From contig NC_068569.1 in NCBI RefSeq assembly GCF_025698545.1, positions 9,610,001-9,674,000 on the forward strand: 64,000 nucleotides of DNA, in the 5' to 3' direction. The DNA comes from Gossypium raimondii (Eukaryota > Streptophyta > Magnoliopsida > Malvales > Malvaceae). The notes beneath the pieces are model-generated. The model did not search any database and had not been told where the DNA came from. It worked only from the letters and a program-made list of their open reading frames with translations. Made by a program: the position numbers and the translations under genes. Positions 1 to 14,606 of this stretch are shown here, one piece after another. The number at the start of each line of letters is the position of its first letter. Positions within the stretch are counted from its first letter, which is position 1.

Positions 1-3000
1 GGTTCTTTATTTGGTGAGATTGAATCCATTACAATTAGTCAATGTTTAATCTGCAAGCACCTATGTGCGTATTTATAAGTAGTGTGGGATCATTGATTAT
101 GTTATACCTGTTCGGAAAACAGGAGTTGCTTACTCGAGGCACATTGTGCAAATATATTCTTATCATGGTGGCGATGAGGTTCGGCAGCATCTGGAGGTAT
201 ATATTTGAGCTTGTTATCTTGGATCTTTTTTCAGTTCTCTTGCTGAGTTTCCATTGTGAAACTGAAATTGATATTTGAATTTTATATTCTAGATTGATGC
301 TCATGTTGGTGGAGTAAATGATCTTGCATTTTCTCATCCAAATAAGCAACTTTGTGTAGTAACTTGCGGTGATGACAAGACGATCAAGGTTTGTTTATCA
401 TTTTATGTGGTCAGTTATCTTTCTTGGAGACAAGTTGCTTGTCCTTGCTAATTTCATGTTGTAATTTTAGGTGTGGGAGGCTACCAATGGTACAAAACAA
501 TATACCTTTGAAGGTCATGAGGCTTCTGTTTATTCTGTCTGCCCTCACTATAAAGAAAACATTCAGGTAAAGATATTGCTTTCTTGCTTTAGCTGTCTTA
601 CACTCTTCGTACTTGTACTATGGGCATGTGCCTATGTCTATTCATCTTACTGATGTTGCCTCCTTTTGACTTCTGCCTCAGTTTATCTTTTCAACAGCTA
701 TAGATGGAAAGATAAAAGCATGGTTATATGATAATATGGGATCACGTGTTGATTATGAAGCTCCTGGCCGTTGGTGCACAACCATGGCCTACAGTGCTGA
801 TGGTACAAGGTTAGTTTGCTTGCACCATAACTCATATTGACCTTCTGCTAGTTGTCAATAATTCGGGATAAAGGTGGTTTTGTTTCATTTTCTCACTGAC
901 CTTTTTGGTTTGGTGGTTGGATTTGTAGGCTTTTTTCCTGTGGCACCAGTAAAGATGGGGAGTCATTTATCGTAGAATGGAATGAAAGTGAAGGGGCCGT
1001 GAAGAGGACCTATCAAGGATTCCGCAAACGTTCTTTAGGTGTTGTGCAATTTGACACCACTAAGAATAGGTATTTAGCTGCCGGTGATGATTTCTCTATC
1101 AAATTCTGGGATATGGACAATGTTCAACCCTTGACAAGTGTTGATGCTGATGGAGGCCTTCCAGTAAGTTCATTTATGTTCAGTTAAGTTTTATATCATC
1201 TTGAAGGTTGTGGCTGCTTATATTTATCTTTCCAAAATCCTAGGCAAGTCCACGCATTCGCTTTAACAAGGATGGCTCTCTCTTGGCTGTTTCCGCCAAT
1301 GATAATGGGATTAAGATTTTGGCGAATTTAGATGGTATGCGATTATTGCGCACGTTGGAGAATCTTTCTTATGATGCCTCAAGAACATCGGAAGCCCCAA
1401 AGGTAGTACCATTACCTCGTTGATTTTCATTAGTGAAATAAAACAATACTGGGTCCATTTGTGAAATAAATCTTCTCCTTTAACGTGTTGATTTTTTCAG
1501 CCTACAATAAATCCAATCTCAGCTGCTGCTGCCGCAGCGGTTGCTACTAGTGCTGGACTTGCAGACAGAAGTGCCTCTGTAGTTGCTATTGCTGGAATGG
1601 TCTGTGGGACAGATTTTTCTTTCTTTTTTCCATTTCTTTCCCTAATCAATAGCATCAAAATTTTTATATCAGCAGTAGTTCAACACCAATATGTGTTATT
1701 GTTATGTCATCATTGTTTCTCCTTTGAGTAGTCAAGCTCGGATGAATAATTTTGTAGTTCATGTGTTGTATTTTCAGAATGGGGATGCCAGGAGCTTGGG
1801 GGATGTGAAACCCAGAATAACAGAAGAATCGAGTGATAAATCAAAGATTTGGAAGCTAACTGAAATCAGTGAACCATCTCAGTGTCGATCCTTGAGGCTT
1901 CCTGAAAACTTGAGGGTGACCAAGGTATAGAGATTTTCAAATACCTTTGCGCTCCATTGATTTTCTAACATGCTGGTAGGCTGACTACTCGATCATATTT
2001 GTTGTCCTGTGTAATAATGCTTTTGATTTTTCACTTTTTTTGGCCCATTTGGTGGTATTCCATGATTCTGCTACATCTGCTTTCTCTTTCATGTCTCCAT
2101 TGGCCAATTTGGTGGGTAAATGTACCATCTTTGGAACTTATATACTGTTGTTCACCAGTTTATATTTTCTATACTTATCCCTGTCAAAATTACACTTGTG
2201 GAATTACCTTGTAATTTTTATATTGTTTTGGGATATGATTTGGCCCCATTCTCTTTAATAAAGAGAAAGTAGATAACCTGAAACTGAAATCCATCTTGAT
2301 TCATCTCCTTCCTTTGGGCCCTATCTTATCAGCTTTCTCTGTGATGGTAACAGATATCAAGGTTAATCTTCACTAATTCAGGTAATGCTATTTTGGCATT
2401 GGCATCAAATGCTATTCACTTGCTCTGGAAGTGGCAGCGAAGTGAACGTAATTCAAATGGCAAGGTACATGGATATCGAAATGGTTTCTACTCATTAGTT
2501 AAAGAATACATTGAAGTGACTTGTACTGTAATTGCATTTTGTCGCTTCATTCTCTAGGCAACTGCGAGTGTACCACCTCAGTTGTGGCAACCATCAAGTG
2601 GCATTCTTATGACAAATGATGTTGCTGATACAAATCCTGAAGAGGCTGTACCCTGTTTTGCTTTATCCAAGAATGATTCTTATGTAATGTCTGCATCTGG
2701 AGGAAAGATTTCCTTGTTTAATATGATGACATTCAAGGTAACCCATGAATGCTGGAATACCTTTTCTTTTTCCTGCTCCATCTAGAATTGGAGCAAGATA
2801 AATCTTCCTCTCCTTCCCCGTCATCCTCCATTTGTTGATGATCTGAATAAGCATATGATGTTTTTAATGGACACTTGCAGACAATGGCGACTTTCATGCC
2901 GCCACCACCACCAGCGACTTTTCTTGCATTCCACCCTCAAGATAACAATATTATTGCTATAGGCATGGACGATTCAACGATTCAGATATATAATGTTCGT

Positions 3001-4383
3001 GTGGATGAGGTATGATCCATCTTGTGGAGAATAATTTATGTAACTTGTTTCAAGACGAATCATTGGTTATTTATTTATCATTTGCATCATCTAGGTGAAG
3101 AGTAAGCTTAAAGGCCACTCCAAAAGAATAACTGGCCTTGCCTTCTCTCATGTACTGAGTGTGCTTGTCTCATCAGGAGCAGATTCTCAGGTATTCCAAA
3201 AGAATTACAAAGTCTCGCCTGCTTTCTCCAATACATAGCTTAGCTAATTAATCAAACCTTCTTAGAACTTGAAGTTATTATCATCAATGGAAATTTTGCT
3301 TTCGGTTCATTGATCATTTTACCATTCTCTCTCCAGCTTTGTGTATGGAACACTGATGGATGGGAAAAGCAGAGGTCTAGATTCTTGCAGGTTCCATCTG
3401 GGAGAACACCAACGGCACTGTCAGACACACGTGTACAATTCCATCAGGACCAGATGCATTTTCTTGTTGTACATGAGACTCAGCTTGCCATATATGAAAC
3501 AACAAAGCTAGAACGTGTGAAGCAGGTATCTCTTTGTGATTGTTTGATCCATTGTGAAATAACTTTATCTCATGATCTTCTAATACTGTTTTTCTCTGAT
3601 TTAGTGGGTTCCGCTCGAATCTTCTGCTCCAATTACTCATGCGACATTCTCATGTGATAGCCAACTGGTGTATTCCAGCTTTTTGGATGCAACTGTTTGT
3701 GTCTTTACTGCTGCAAACCTCAGACTACGTTGCCGTATAAATCCTTCTGCTTATCTTCCTGCTAGTGTCAGGTATGTTCATTATCTTCTTGACTCAGGTA
3801 TTTTGGATTTCATTTGGATACTTTTGTTCAAGAACAAATTTTGGGTACAATAGACAAGGACGTGCACACTTTAATGCACTGGATTTACACATTATAGTTT
3901 TAAATTACAAAAAAAATGAACGTTATACTGTTAGAGGAGCATGCATACATTACTAATTGCAATCTCCTCCATATTATCTTAATGTCTTTTGTTCTCCCAC
4001 TTTCTGGTATCATGTACAATAAATCTAAAATCTGAAGTCAAGTCCGTGTAATTCATGTGAAACTTTTATTTGCATCAAAGTTTTACTGCTCATCTAATTT
4101 TATAATGAGCACTATATCCCCTTATGTGATAAACATTCCTATTCAAACACAGTGTTTTCCTCCATGTTGCAGTTCCAATGTTCATCCACTTGTAATTGCT
4201 GCACATCCATCTGAGCCAAATGAATTTGCATTGGGACTCTCAGATGGTGGGGTTCATGTCTTTGAGCCCCTTGAATCTGAAAACAAATGGGGTGTGCCTC
4301 CACCAGTTGAAAACGGGTCATCCAGCAATATGGCAGCAACACCTTCGGTCGGAGCTCCAGGATCAGAACAAGCACAACGATGA
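1..4383 (+). CDS. TOPLESS/TOPLESS-related (TPL/TPR) co-repressor, 3' part (5' end outside window)
   Basis: Groucho-type transcriptional co-repressor; TPL/TPR proteins bind EAR-motif repressors (for example Aux/IAA and JAZ-NINJA complexes) and recruit histone deacetylases in the nucleus. Only the two C-terminal WD40 propellers are in the window; the N-terminal LisH/CTLH region lies upstream. I place 16 exons: 1-13, 123-196, 293-388, 471-566, 682-809, 929-1163, 1244-1402, 1501-1599, 1778-1924, 2354-2464, 2558-2737, 2881-3009, 3095-3190, 3337-3525, 3605-3771 and 4173-4383. They give 709 in-frame codons plus TGA, and all introns are GT-AG. Recognisable blocks are CGDDKTIKVWEA, KRTYQGFRKRSLGVVQF, KIWKLTEISEPSQCRSLRLP, SKNDSYVMSASGGKISLFNM, QDNNIIAIGMDDSTIQIYN and the family C-terminus ending GSEQAQR. 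The full family length is about 1130 aa. The wording is closer to the TPL/TPR1/TPR4 clade than to TPR2/3, so I give no specific symbol. Confidence 0.95.
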
Positions 4384-6689
4384 TGAAATGGCTGACAGAG
4401 CACAAGTTCTTTTAAATGCTTGGCTTGCATGTCCATTCCTAATCTAGGTATGCTTTCTCACTGTCTAATATGTTAAGAACATTCTTGATGAAAAGGAGAG
4501 ACGTACCGAACTAGTTGATCCAGTATGCAGGTTCATTCACCAATTTTTAATTAGAGCCTGAATTCAAGTCATTGTAACATTTCATGTTGCTCGTTAGAGA
4601 GAGCATCAGGATAAACCCATTTGTTTTGACTGTTTCTGAACCAAAAGGCAGCAGTGCCCGACTGATAATGCCAGTTAGAAATCCTGTTGAACTTGTATTG
4701 TGGTTACATTATGACAAACAATCAAGTTCAGAATTGCAAATAGAAAAACCACCACCTCCTATAAGTTCCTCTGCTTTATTGTCAAGAAAACATTACTGTA
4801 TTCTTGGACTTGATATAAGTTTCGATTTTCTTTCTTGCTGCTTCTTCTAATTTACCCTTTTCTTTTTCCTTTTAAATTTGCAGGTAGGCATCAAGAGTTG
4901 TGATCTGAGTACAACATGCAAAGTTGTAGATTTAACATATTTGTTAGATACAATCTTAAGGTAAATTGCATAGTAGTATTTAATAGCTTTAAAGTGTTCT
5001 CTCATCCCTTATTTGAAGGGTACTTTTTTTCTTTCCCATCACAACGTTCTTTTTGTATCAAATTTACATGTTTTAGAAACCAGTTTTCTTTGTTTGTTGC
5101 CATCATGATTATCTGATTGACCTAATCACTGTCTCGTCCTTTCTTCAATTTCTTTTGGTGGTACAAAGGAGACTGCACCCCGGGGATAGGGGAAAGGGTT
5201 GCAAATGCTAGGATTCGAACCCCAAACTTGCTGGATGCCACCTCTTATAGGTGGCCGCATAAATTAACTAATCTAAACTCTGGTCCATGTTCTCCTCCAG
5301 TTAGTTGTTGGAGATTTAGTTTGTTTTCAACATGCAGTGTTTCAGACTCACTTGCAGTATGGTAGAAGTTAGAATCTAATAACATTTTGGGGACCATTAG
5401 GAGCCAAAATATCAGAAAGTTTGATGAAATATAAAGTAGTTTAGGGTTTATATGGGTACATCCGAGGAAGATGGAAATGAACGTGGAGGCTGAGCAAAGT
5501 ATGGGGTATGAGATAACTATCATACTATAGGTTATATATATAGTATACGCTGATGATGCAAAGCTGTTTCAAAAGGTCTGAACTGTTGGTTTTGGAAGGC
5601 AGTTTCTTGAACTTGATATGGAGAAATAGATTTTAATTCCATTTTTATTATGCTCCATGAATGTGTAATCATTGAAAATTGTGTATATTGCTTTAGTAGC
5701 ATATTTATCAAAATACCTGTTTTTAGAAAAAAAAGAGAATTTAAACAAGTTTTTACAGTATGGGGATTAGGAAGCTTTTGTGAGTGTAGCCTCTACTTGA
5801 GTTTTTGGCAATGAACCTTAGAATAATACCCTTTGAAGGGCATTCCAATGCTATACCTACCCTCTCCCTATTTCTTCATAAGTAAACCCGCCAAAATTTC
5901 CATCGACCTAACCCAACCCCTCAAAAAGTGAAAATGGTCCCAATATGCAGCTGACCTGACGTTGACCAATGATGTTTTCAGAGTCCCTACTCGGAACTGC
6001 AGTTACTAAATTCAGAGCGTAACATTCTGCCCCTCAAAAAGAAGATTAAGGTAGTTGACTTGTGTGATTGTCCTTAAAAGACGATGATATGTAACATGCT
6101 TTGGATTGGAATTTCAGTATCCTAATTACCTCTTTTGTATTAAAAAAAATGAACGAGTTGCATTAACTAACATAAAGATTACTCGCTACCAAGAAAATAT
6201 AACCAGATTTACGGTTGGAGCAACCTATAATGAGTAAATCCCCTCAAATTAATGCTCATTGTTGTTCGGCAGTATGCCGTGCAAAAAGTGAGTTCATGAA
6301 AAATCAAATCTTATGATTAGAGGTAGAAGATGAGATAACACGATTTAAATTCGTGTCAAGTAGGTGTTTGATAAAAGTTTTAATTATAGTTCTATTCAAC
6401 TCAAGTTAATGCTTATGAATATGCTAAAGTTTATATAATATAAACTATTATATATAAAATAACTTATCTATCTCTCATTAGAAAGTACATATAATTAAAA
6501 AAAACTCAATACGATTGTAATATAAGATATAATACCAACATGATAATGATACGTAAATCATATGCACTAATTTTGGATTATTTTCAATTCTAAAATTTAA
6601 TACTCTATTTGAAAAAGTATTAAAAAATTATTTATTTATATAAAGCTGAAATGAATATAATATATATATAGGATGTAGATATTGACAAA
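4384..6689. other. Intergenic/3' UTR region downstream of TPL-like gene
   Basis: The first 60 or so bases after the stop are probably 3' UTR; a consensus donor (CTAG then GTATGC) near 4446 could start a 3' UTR intron. On the + strand, 4584-4850 is open with a coding-like composition, and a second short open piece lies near 4885-4961 after a TGCAG acceptor-like site; I do not recognise the product. Around 5160-5270 the minus strand carries an exact pol III B-box-like GGTTCGAATCC, suggesting a tRNA-derived SINE remnant. The rest (5.3-6.68 kb) is AT-rich and I see no gene in it. Confidence 0.4.
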
Positions 6690-6901
6690 TGACAAGTTGT
6701 TCAAAGCAGCGAGCCCATTGGACCGCTCTCTACAGTTTGGAGTTGGGTCTTCGACTAATCCTAGATCCTTCTTACAACCTTGCCCGACTCATCTCATCTC
6801 TCTCTCTCTCTCTCTTAATCAATTGGACACGGCGTCACCCAACCGCTTTCCGCCACTGCACCGTCTCCGCCTGCCGCCGCCTCGTTGCTTTACCCAACAA
6901 G

Positions 6902-7081
6902 GTAATTATTGGAATTCTGATCTCGATTTCTTTCTTCCTTCCATCCCTTCTTCGTAGCTTCTGTATTCAAGTCGCGGAGAATTTTAGGGTTTTATGCGTT
7001 ATTTGTTCGGCAATTATTTTTTTTACGATTTTTCCTTCGTATTTTTAGATTATAATTTAGGGGGTTTTTTGGGCGATACAG
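6902..7081 (+). other. Probable 5' UTR intron of the RH35-like helicase gene
   Basis: A CAAG/GTAATT donor at 6902 and a GATACAG acceptor ending at 7081 lie 11 bases before the helicase ATG. The upstream DNA (about 6690-6900) has a CT dinucleotide run at about 6797-6815 and C-rich leader-like sequence, with a TATATATATAG stretch near 6660-6671 that could serve as a TATA element. This is inferred from splice consensus and position only. Confidence 0.45.
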
Positions 7082-7089
7082 AAAATTAG

Positions 7090-9463
<2,374 letters not shown>

Positions 9464-9609
9464 TTTATGTTTGTAAGTGCTCTGAATTCGTTTTGGTTTA
9501 AATCAAACATAAAGAATGTAGGAGTGAAGCCCCTTTGCATCTTGAGTTGTGGGGCCTTAATGCAAATTGTGTTTCTTTCTTTGACGTGAATTAATCTACG
9601 TTCAATTAT

Positions 9610-9679
9610 GGCGAGAATAGAATCATGTGCCTTCTTGTTTGTTTGGCGAGAATAGAATCATGTGCCCTCTTGTTTGTTT
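9610..9679 (+). repeat. Two-copy 35-bp tandem repeat in the helicase 3' flank
   Basis: The unit starting GGCGAGAATAGAATCATGTG occurs at 9610-9644 and again at 9645-9679 with one visible T/C difference. It lies about 150 bases after the helicase stop, so it may be in the 3' UTR. It is a recent local duplication by its high identity. Confidence 0.9.
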
Positions 9680-10016
9680 AGTAAATTTTGGACATCTCAT
9701 CATTGAGATTTTTGTTTTGGGATACTTCGCCTCCTGTTTGTTTTTATTTTTTAAGGATTATCTTTATGTTCTCGTATGGTGATCTATGAATTGAAATTTA
9801 AATGAAGCCTGTAGTCAGGCAAAAAGGATATAATTTCCATTGGCCGGTAGTGTAAGGGATAAAGAGAAGGTGAGACGGGAAAAATCTTAAATTCAACTCA
9901 TTGTCACTCTTGACATAGGGTTTCTCAAGATTGTAAATTACTTGAGCATTGAAACTTGGAAAGTCCTTTAAAATGATACTTGATAAACTTATTCAATTAC
10001 ACCGAAATTTTATGTC
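9680..10016. other. Convergent intergenic spacer
   Basis: This is the space between the 3' ends of the helicase (+) and the coiled-coil gene (-), probably holding both polyadenylation regions. No open frame looks coding. A weak tRNA-like pattern near 9840-9910 was seen but has no proper stems. Confidence 0.5.
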
Positions 10017-11012
10017 TTATTGTGTGGATGTGCAACTCTGACCAAGTATTGCTAATGCATTGGCATTAGGATCTCCAGAACGTGGATTTTCCAATAGAGC
10101 ATGTAACAGACTGCTCTCGGCTGTTCCTTGACCCGGTCCCTGTTTAACACCATGTTCATCAGCATCACTGTTAATTATCTTGCTACGAATTTCTACTCCT
10201 TAAAATTATCTTCTTGTCCCAAAATACGTAAGAAATAGCAGAAGCAAAAATTAAACCAAGGCTCAAACTGGAATACCTTCCAAGGTTTGATGATCAAAGA
10301 TCCAGAGCTGAATGTGTGTCCATCTTCTTGAGCCTTAGGTAGGAGGGTGTACCGCCGTGTCTCTAATAACTTGTATATTTCATTAACTAGTTTTTTCCTT
10401 TCCGCCATTGTCTCTAAGAGTGCTTGCTTCATAATTTGACTTTCTTCCTCAAGGATCTCCAACCTCGTGTTTAGGTCTTCAGCTTCACTAGCCTGCAAAA
10501 CTGCCTTACCTTTACAAAAATTGCTGCATACCCTTTTCCTTGGATGACTTATTATAACTCCAGATTGATTCAGTTCCTCTTTTGAACTCCAAGACCCTTC
10601 ATTCCGAAGATCGGGAAACAAGTGTTCTTGTTTCATTATAGAATCTGCTGAGCTGCTTGTTGCATGCTTACAACTGCTACTGTATGCTGCCTTGAAATTC
10701 TTGAACTCTGAATCTAATCCCATCTCAGGTGAAGCAAGTTCTATCTTCTTCCTAGGTAGAAATTTTCGAAGAAGTTTCACGGAATTTTGGTCTATCAGTT
10801 CTGATAGGACCAAATCAACACTCTCTGCGATACAATGGAGCAATCCTGAAAGCCAAACATAAACGCTAGTTGTTTTTAAAAAAAGAAAACATTAAAAACT
10901 TCATCAATAGACGGTTTTATGCAAAGAATCACTGAAAATGTAGTTGAAATTATAGTGAATGACGGTTGCTTTGCTTACCTGAGAAAGATACACCCAGTGA
11001 CATGGACAACAT
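10017..11012 (-). CDS. Uncharacterised coiled-coil protein, 254 aa
   Basis: I do not recognise this protein. Three exons on the minus strand, 10979-11012, 10277-10845 and 10017-10178, have GT-AG introns whose phases match (34 + 569 + 162 bases), giving 254 aa. It starts MLSMSLGVSFSGLLHC, with an in-frame stop (TAA) just upstream of the chosen ATG. A basic patch RKFLPRKKIE lies near residue 40 and another, HPRKRVC, near 110. A leucine- and glutamate-rich stretch from about 127 to 170 (EDLNTRLEILEEESQIMKQA and onward) is predicted by eye to be a coiled coil. The C-terminal exon carries ENPRSGDPNANALAILGQS. The tight frame continuity across both introns is the main evidence for a real gene. Nothing links it to its neighbours. 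Confidence 0.75.
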
Positions 11013-13490
11013 TTTTTAAAAGAATGTTATCCCCCTTGTTTGCTTGTCTTCTAAGAGAGTTTGGACAGTGCAGTGAAAAGCAGCGCGAGTGGCAACTGCA
11101 GTTGAAACAAACTCCTTTTTAAGTTTGCATATGAAAGACTGATGGTTTTGCTGTTGAATTTTGAGAAAGAGTGGGAGTTAAGTTATCGAGAAATTGCTAA
11201 GCACTTTCACGGAGAATGTCACTCTCTCAAACACTTGCCCCTCTTTGCAACCATTCCATAGGTGACCAAAGTCGTTTCACTTAACAAGATCTTCTCTAGT
11301 CGGAAATTTAAAGAGGAACTATCTACATCCGAATTCACTTAATTCATATGATATATGGATTCGTCTATTGTATGCTTCCTATTTGAATTTGTTTCCAATA
11401 TTCAAATCTGTTAAAGAGAGAAAGGAATTTAAATATATGGGTAAATTTACCCCCACTTCCCCCTCAGTACTTCGACTGCTAACCATACGTTCAAACATAC
11501 GAGGATGAGATGGTATATGAATCGTCGGTCAAACTAACTTGTGGTTTTATGATAATTATCACATGAAGTTCAGGCTAAAACCATAAATCTTCTTCGCATA
11601 CTGTTTAATCATACAGTTTACACCTTATGGTCCAAGAAAAAGATGCCATCACTCAAATAGTCGCACCAAGTGCAATGCAAGGAACCTCAGTAACCTTCAA
11701 CAGCTAAATTACGTTTCTGTGAAGCTTCAAACATTCCCGGATGGATGTATGGCACCATTTTACAGAAAACACTAGCTTTATTTCGACACATACATACATC
11801 CATAAGGAAAAAGGCTTTGTGCTATGCAGTCATCTCCTTTTCCAATTATTGGCCTAATCAACAGTTCGACGTCAAATAAGATTTATTTGAGCAGACTAAG
11901 CAACAAATGAAACCTAACATATGTGCGAAAGTTATGGTGGTCATACAAACATTCCCTCTTCTTCTACAGTGATTTCAAGCTAGTCATTAAGGATAGCTTT
12001 AGTAACATTATAACAAGCATATTAATAGACCTTAATGCAGGTTTCTAAATGTTTCTTAAACCGTAGAGTTCAGCATTTGCTTTTTATCAGAAAGCCATTA
12101 CTTCTTAATCCACTGCTATATGGCCCGTACCATGTTGGGGTACATGGCTAGCCCATAGCCCATATATCTCATACAATGCCTACCCAATGGACCTAGATAT
12201 CACTGCTGCAATGTGGCCGTATTTTATTTTTTCCTTTTCTTGATAAGAAAAAACTGAAAAAGGTGGAGTTTATCCGAGCTCAAATTTGGTGTTAATTGAA
12301 TCTTTTCACCAGACCATAATGTGAGCTGTGTTTCGAATTGCCACTGAAGAGAACAAGTACAGAAATGGAGTCGAAAAGGTTAATGAACCTACCTCTGAAG
12401 ATAAACAACATATATGCTACACAACTATCTGAACACAACATGATTGCCCCCTCATTTTAGATTTATACCCTTCATTTAAAGTATCATTTCTGATTTGACA
12501 TTGGCATCAACAACATACACGCTTCATAACTCTCAAGGCATAGTAACTCACAAAGTTTCAGGCAAATTTTAGAATCTTAAACTTCTGAGATGGGAATGGA
12601 GAGACTGACAGGAGCTTGTTTCCAAAATCCATGGCAAAGTCATTGAAAGTGAATATAGGCTATCATAGAAAATTTTCAGCGCAGCTAATATAATACCCGG
12701 ACTCTTTATTTTTCATAAAGTATTTCAATTGGACACTGTATAATACATATTAAAATATGATCTTCCTGTATGAAAGTCCTTTAAAATTGATCATGCTCAT
12801 GTAGGAGTAGGACACATCTGCATCCAAGACTCATCCAAGTCAGGGTAAATACAGGCTAAAAGTTCATAACTGTTATGAACAATTCACAACCGTTTACTGA
12901 TATTGTCCCATATCCAACACTCATTTGAGTAAAACTATGATAAACAATTGCAACCCTTACCCTACTAATGTTGTCCTATCATTCCAAGCCAATAATTCCA
13001 TTATCAGGCCACAAAAATCTCAATAACAACACTAGTTAATGTCATTTACAATTAAAAAGGCTACAGTATTGACAATTAGCAAAAATAATAAATTCTCATA
13101 GGATAGAAAACAGAATAAGTCTATTTATGATCTAGCCTTACATTATATTGTCCAAAGGAGGTTCAATCTTACCCCCCAAAGATTTGAAGCACAACTTCCA
13201 TAAATTGGGCAACAAAATCTCAAATGTCCTACAAAGACCTAACACATATCTCATTAGAACCACCTCGAATGCAACTTACCAAATCCTGAAACATTCACTT
13301 GGATGGATTGGAAAAACATTAAACAAGTGAATTTTACCAGGTTTAAGCAGCAATAACTAAGCTAATTCCATTTACAATTATCTAGAAGACCACAAAGCTA
13401 ACGTCTTGACAAAATAGCAATAAATTCTCATACCATAGGGAGACAGAGAAGCTCTGTTTTTTTTTTTTGTTGTTTTCACATTTTTCTTGT
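11013..13490. other. Intergenic region, no gene seen
   Basis: Upstream DNA of the coiled-coil gene and downstream DNA of the arogenate dehydrogenase. No open frame resembles a known protein. Two stretches, about 13025-13105 and 13355-13440, share the order ATTTACAATTA ... TTGACAA ... AATAAATTCTCATA and may be an old diverged duplication. Confidence 0.4.
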
Positions 13491-14606
13491 TCAAGATCCA
13501 TCTTGTCTAACATTATCCAATGGAGATTCGGTTAAACTTCCATTGCCAAGCAACTGCTGAGCCAAACTCCTCTTCTTCTCCACCTCTCCATTATTATCCC
13601 CAAACAATTGCTTCCTATAAACCTGATGGAGCCTCCCAAACAAGTCCTTCTTAATCGACTCGAATGCCATATCCAACCTTTCCAACTGCTCCAAAGCGTT
13701 CTGGTTATACATAAACAACCCATAATACAAATCAAAGCTATCCCCTTTAGTATTCTCCACCAAATTCAACAATGTCTCGTACCCTTTGGTGTTAATAGGC
13801 GAAGACTCCAACCCGAACTTCTCCAGCACTCTCCCCATGGTATGGGTCACGAACTGAGACCCCGCCGCGTACTTATCATGCTCCATGCAACTCATCTCCA
13901 CCATTCTACACCCTTCTTTCTCGAAAATATCCAAAAACTTGTCGCATCTCTTTATCCGACTCTCCTCATCCCCGATCCTCACTTTGTCGTAGACAAAAGG
14001 AAGCCCCGCCCACGAGGTTTTGCCACTTTCGGGTCCAAACATGGGATGGGTACACAAGATATCGAAATCTGGGGGTAAATACTTCAAGAAAAGGTTCCTG
14101 GGGAACTCTTTAACAGAAAGCACGTCGACGAAAAGGGTGTTGCGACGCAGTCGTTGAAAGGGCAGTTTCTGAAGAAGAGTTTCAGTGGAAAGGATGGAAG
14201 TAGAGAGAAGGACGACGTCAGGGTGTTGCTCGAAAAGGTCGTGTGGGTCGGCGTAGAAGGAAACGCCGAGGTGGTTAGCGAGGTCGGCGTAGTTAGTTCT
14301 GGAGTGGGCGAGGAGAGTGTGATGGCGGAGGAAAGTTTTGGATAGGAATTGGCCGAAGTTACCGAAGCCGATAATGGCGATCTTGAGGGAAGTTGATTGA
14401 ATGTAGCGGTTTTTGAGATGGGACTCGTAGTCGAATGGTTGAGCTGCGTCTATGCAGTTGATATGGAAGGAAGGGAAATGGGGGGATTTGGAGGGAGTGG
14501 GGAGAGACGTTAGTGGGAGAGGGAGAGAAATGGAGTGGGAAAAGGAGAGGTAAGGGAGGGGTTGGGGATTCACAGATCTTATGGTTGTGGGAGAGAAAAT
14601 CAACAT
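13491..14606 (-). CDS. Arogenate dehydrogenase (TyrA family), plastid type
   Basis: Oxidative decarboxylation of arogenate to tyrosine with NADP+, the last step of tyrosine synthesis in plastids. Intronless, 371 aa from the ATG at 14604-14606. The frame is open further upstream, but the family-like start MLIFSPTTIRSVNPQP and the Ser/Pro-rich, acid-poor first 50 residues fit a chloroplast transit peptide. A Rossmann dinucleotide-binding motif, IAIIGFGNFGQF, lies at about 76-87. TyrA core signatures follow: FVDVLSVKEFP, THPMFGPESGKTSW, a conserved LPFVYDKVRIGDEE, and the C-terminal TKGYETLLNLVENTKGDSF with YGLFMYNQNA. There is one TyrA domain, as in the TyrAAT2 type, not the duplicated TyrAAT1 form. 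Prephenate-specific relatives exist, so substrate choice is inferred. The gene looks intact; long open frames on the opposite strand are shadows. Confidence 0.93.
   Translation of the reverse strand: MLIFSPTTIRSVNPQPLPYLSFSHSISLPLPLTSLPTPSKSPHFPSFHINCIDAAQPFDYESHLKNRYIQSTSLKIAIIGFGNFGQFLSKTFLRHHTLLAHSRTNYADLANHLGVSFYADPHDLFEQHPDVVLLSTSILSTETLLQKLPFQRLRRNTLFVDVLSVKEFPRNLFLKYLPPDFDILCTHPMFGPESGKTSWAGLPFVYDKVRIGDEESRIKRCDKFLDIFEKEGCRMVEMSCMEHDKYAAGSQFVTHTMGRVLEKFGLESSPINTKGYETLLNLVENTKGDSFDLYYGLFMYNQNALEQLERLDMAFESIKKDLFGRLHQVYRKQLFGDNNGEVEKKRSLAQQLLGNGSLTESPLDNVRQDGS

Noticed and set aside
5160-5270. Possible tRNA gene on the minus strand
   Set aside because: An exact B-box-like word is present, but no acceptor or anticodon stem can be formed; better explained as a SINE remnant.
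9838-9915. tRNA-like sequence after the helicase gene
   Set aside because: Stems do not pair and no B box is present.
13608-14345. Long + strand open frames of 156 and 63 codons
   Set aside because: They are antisense shadows of the intronless arogenate dehydrogenase; their products match no family.
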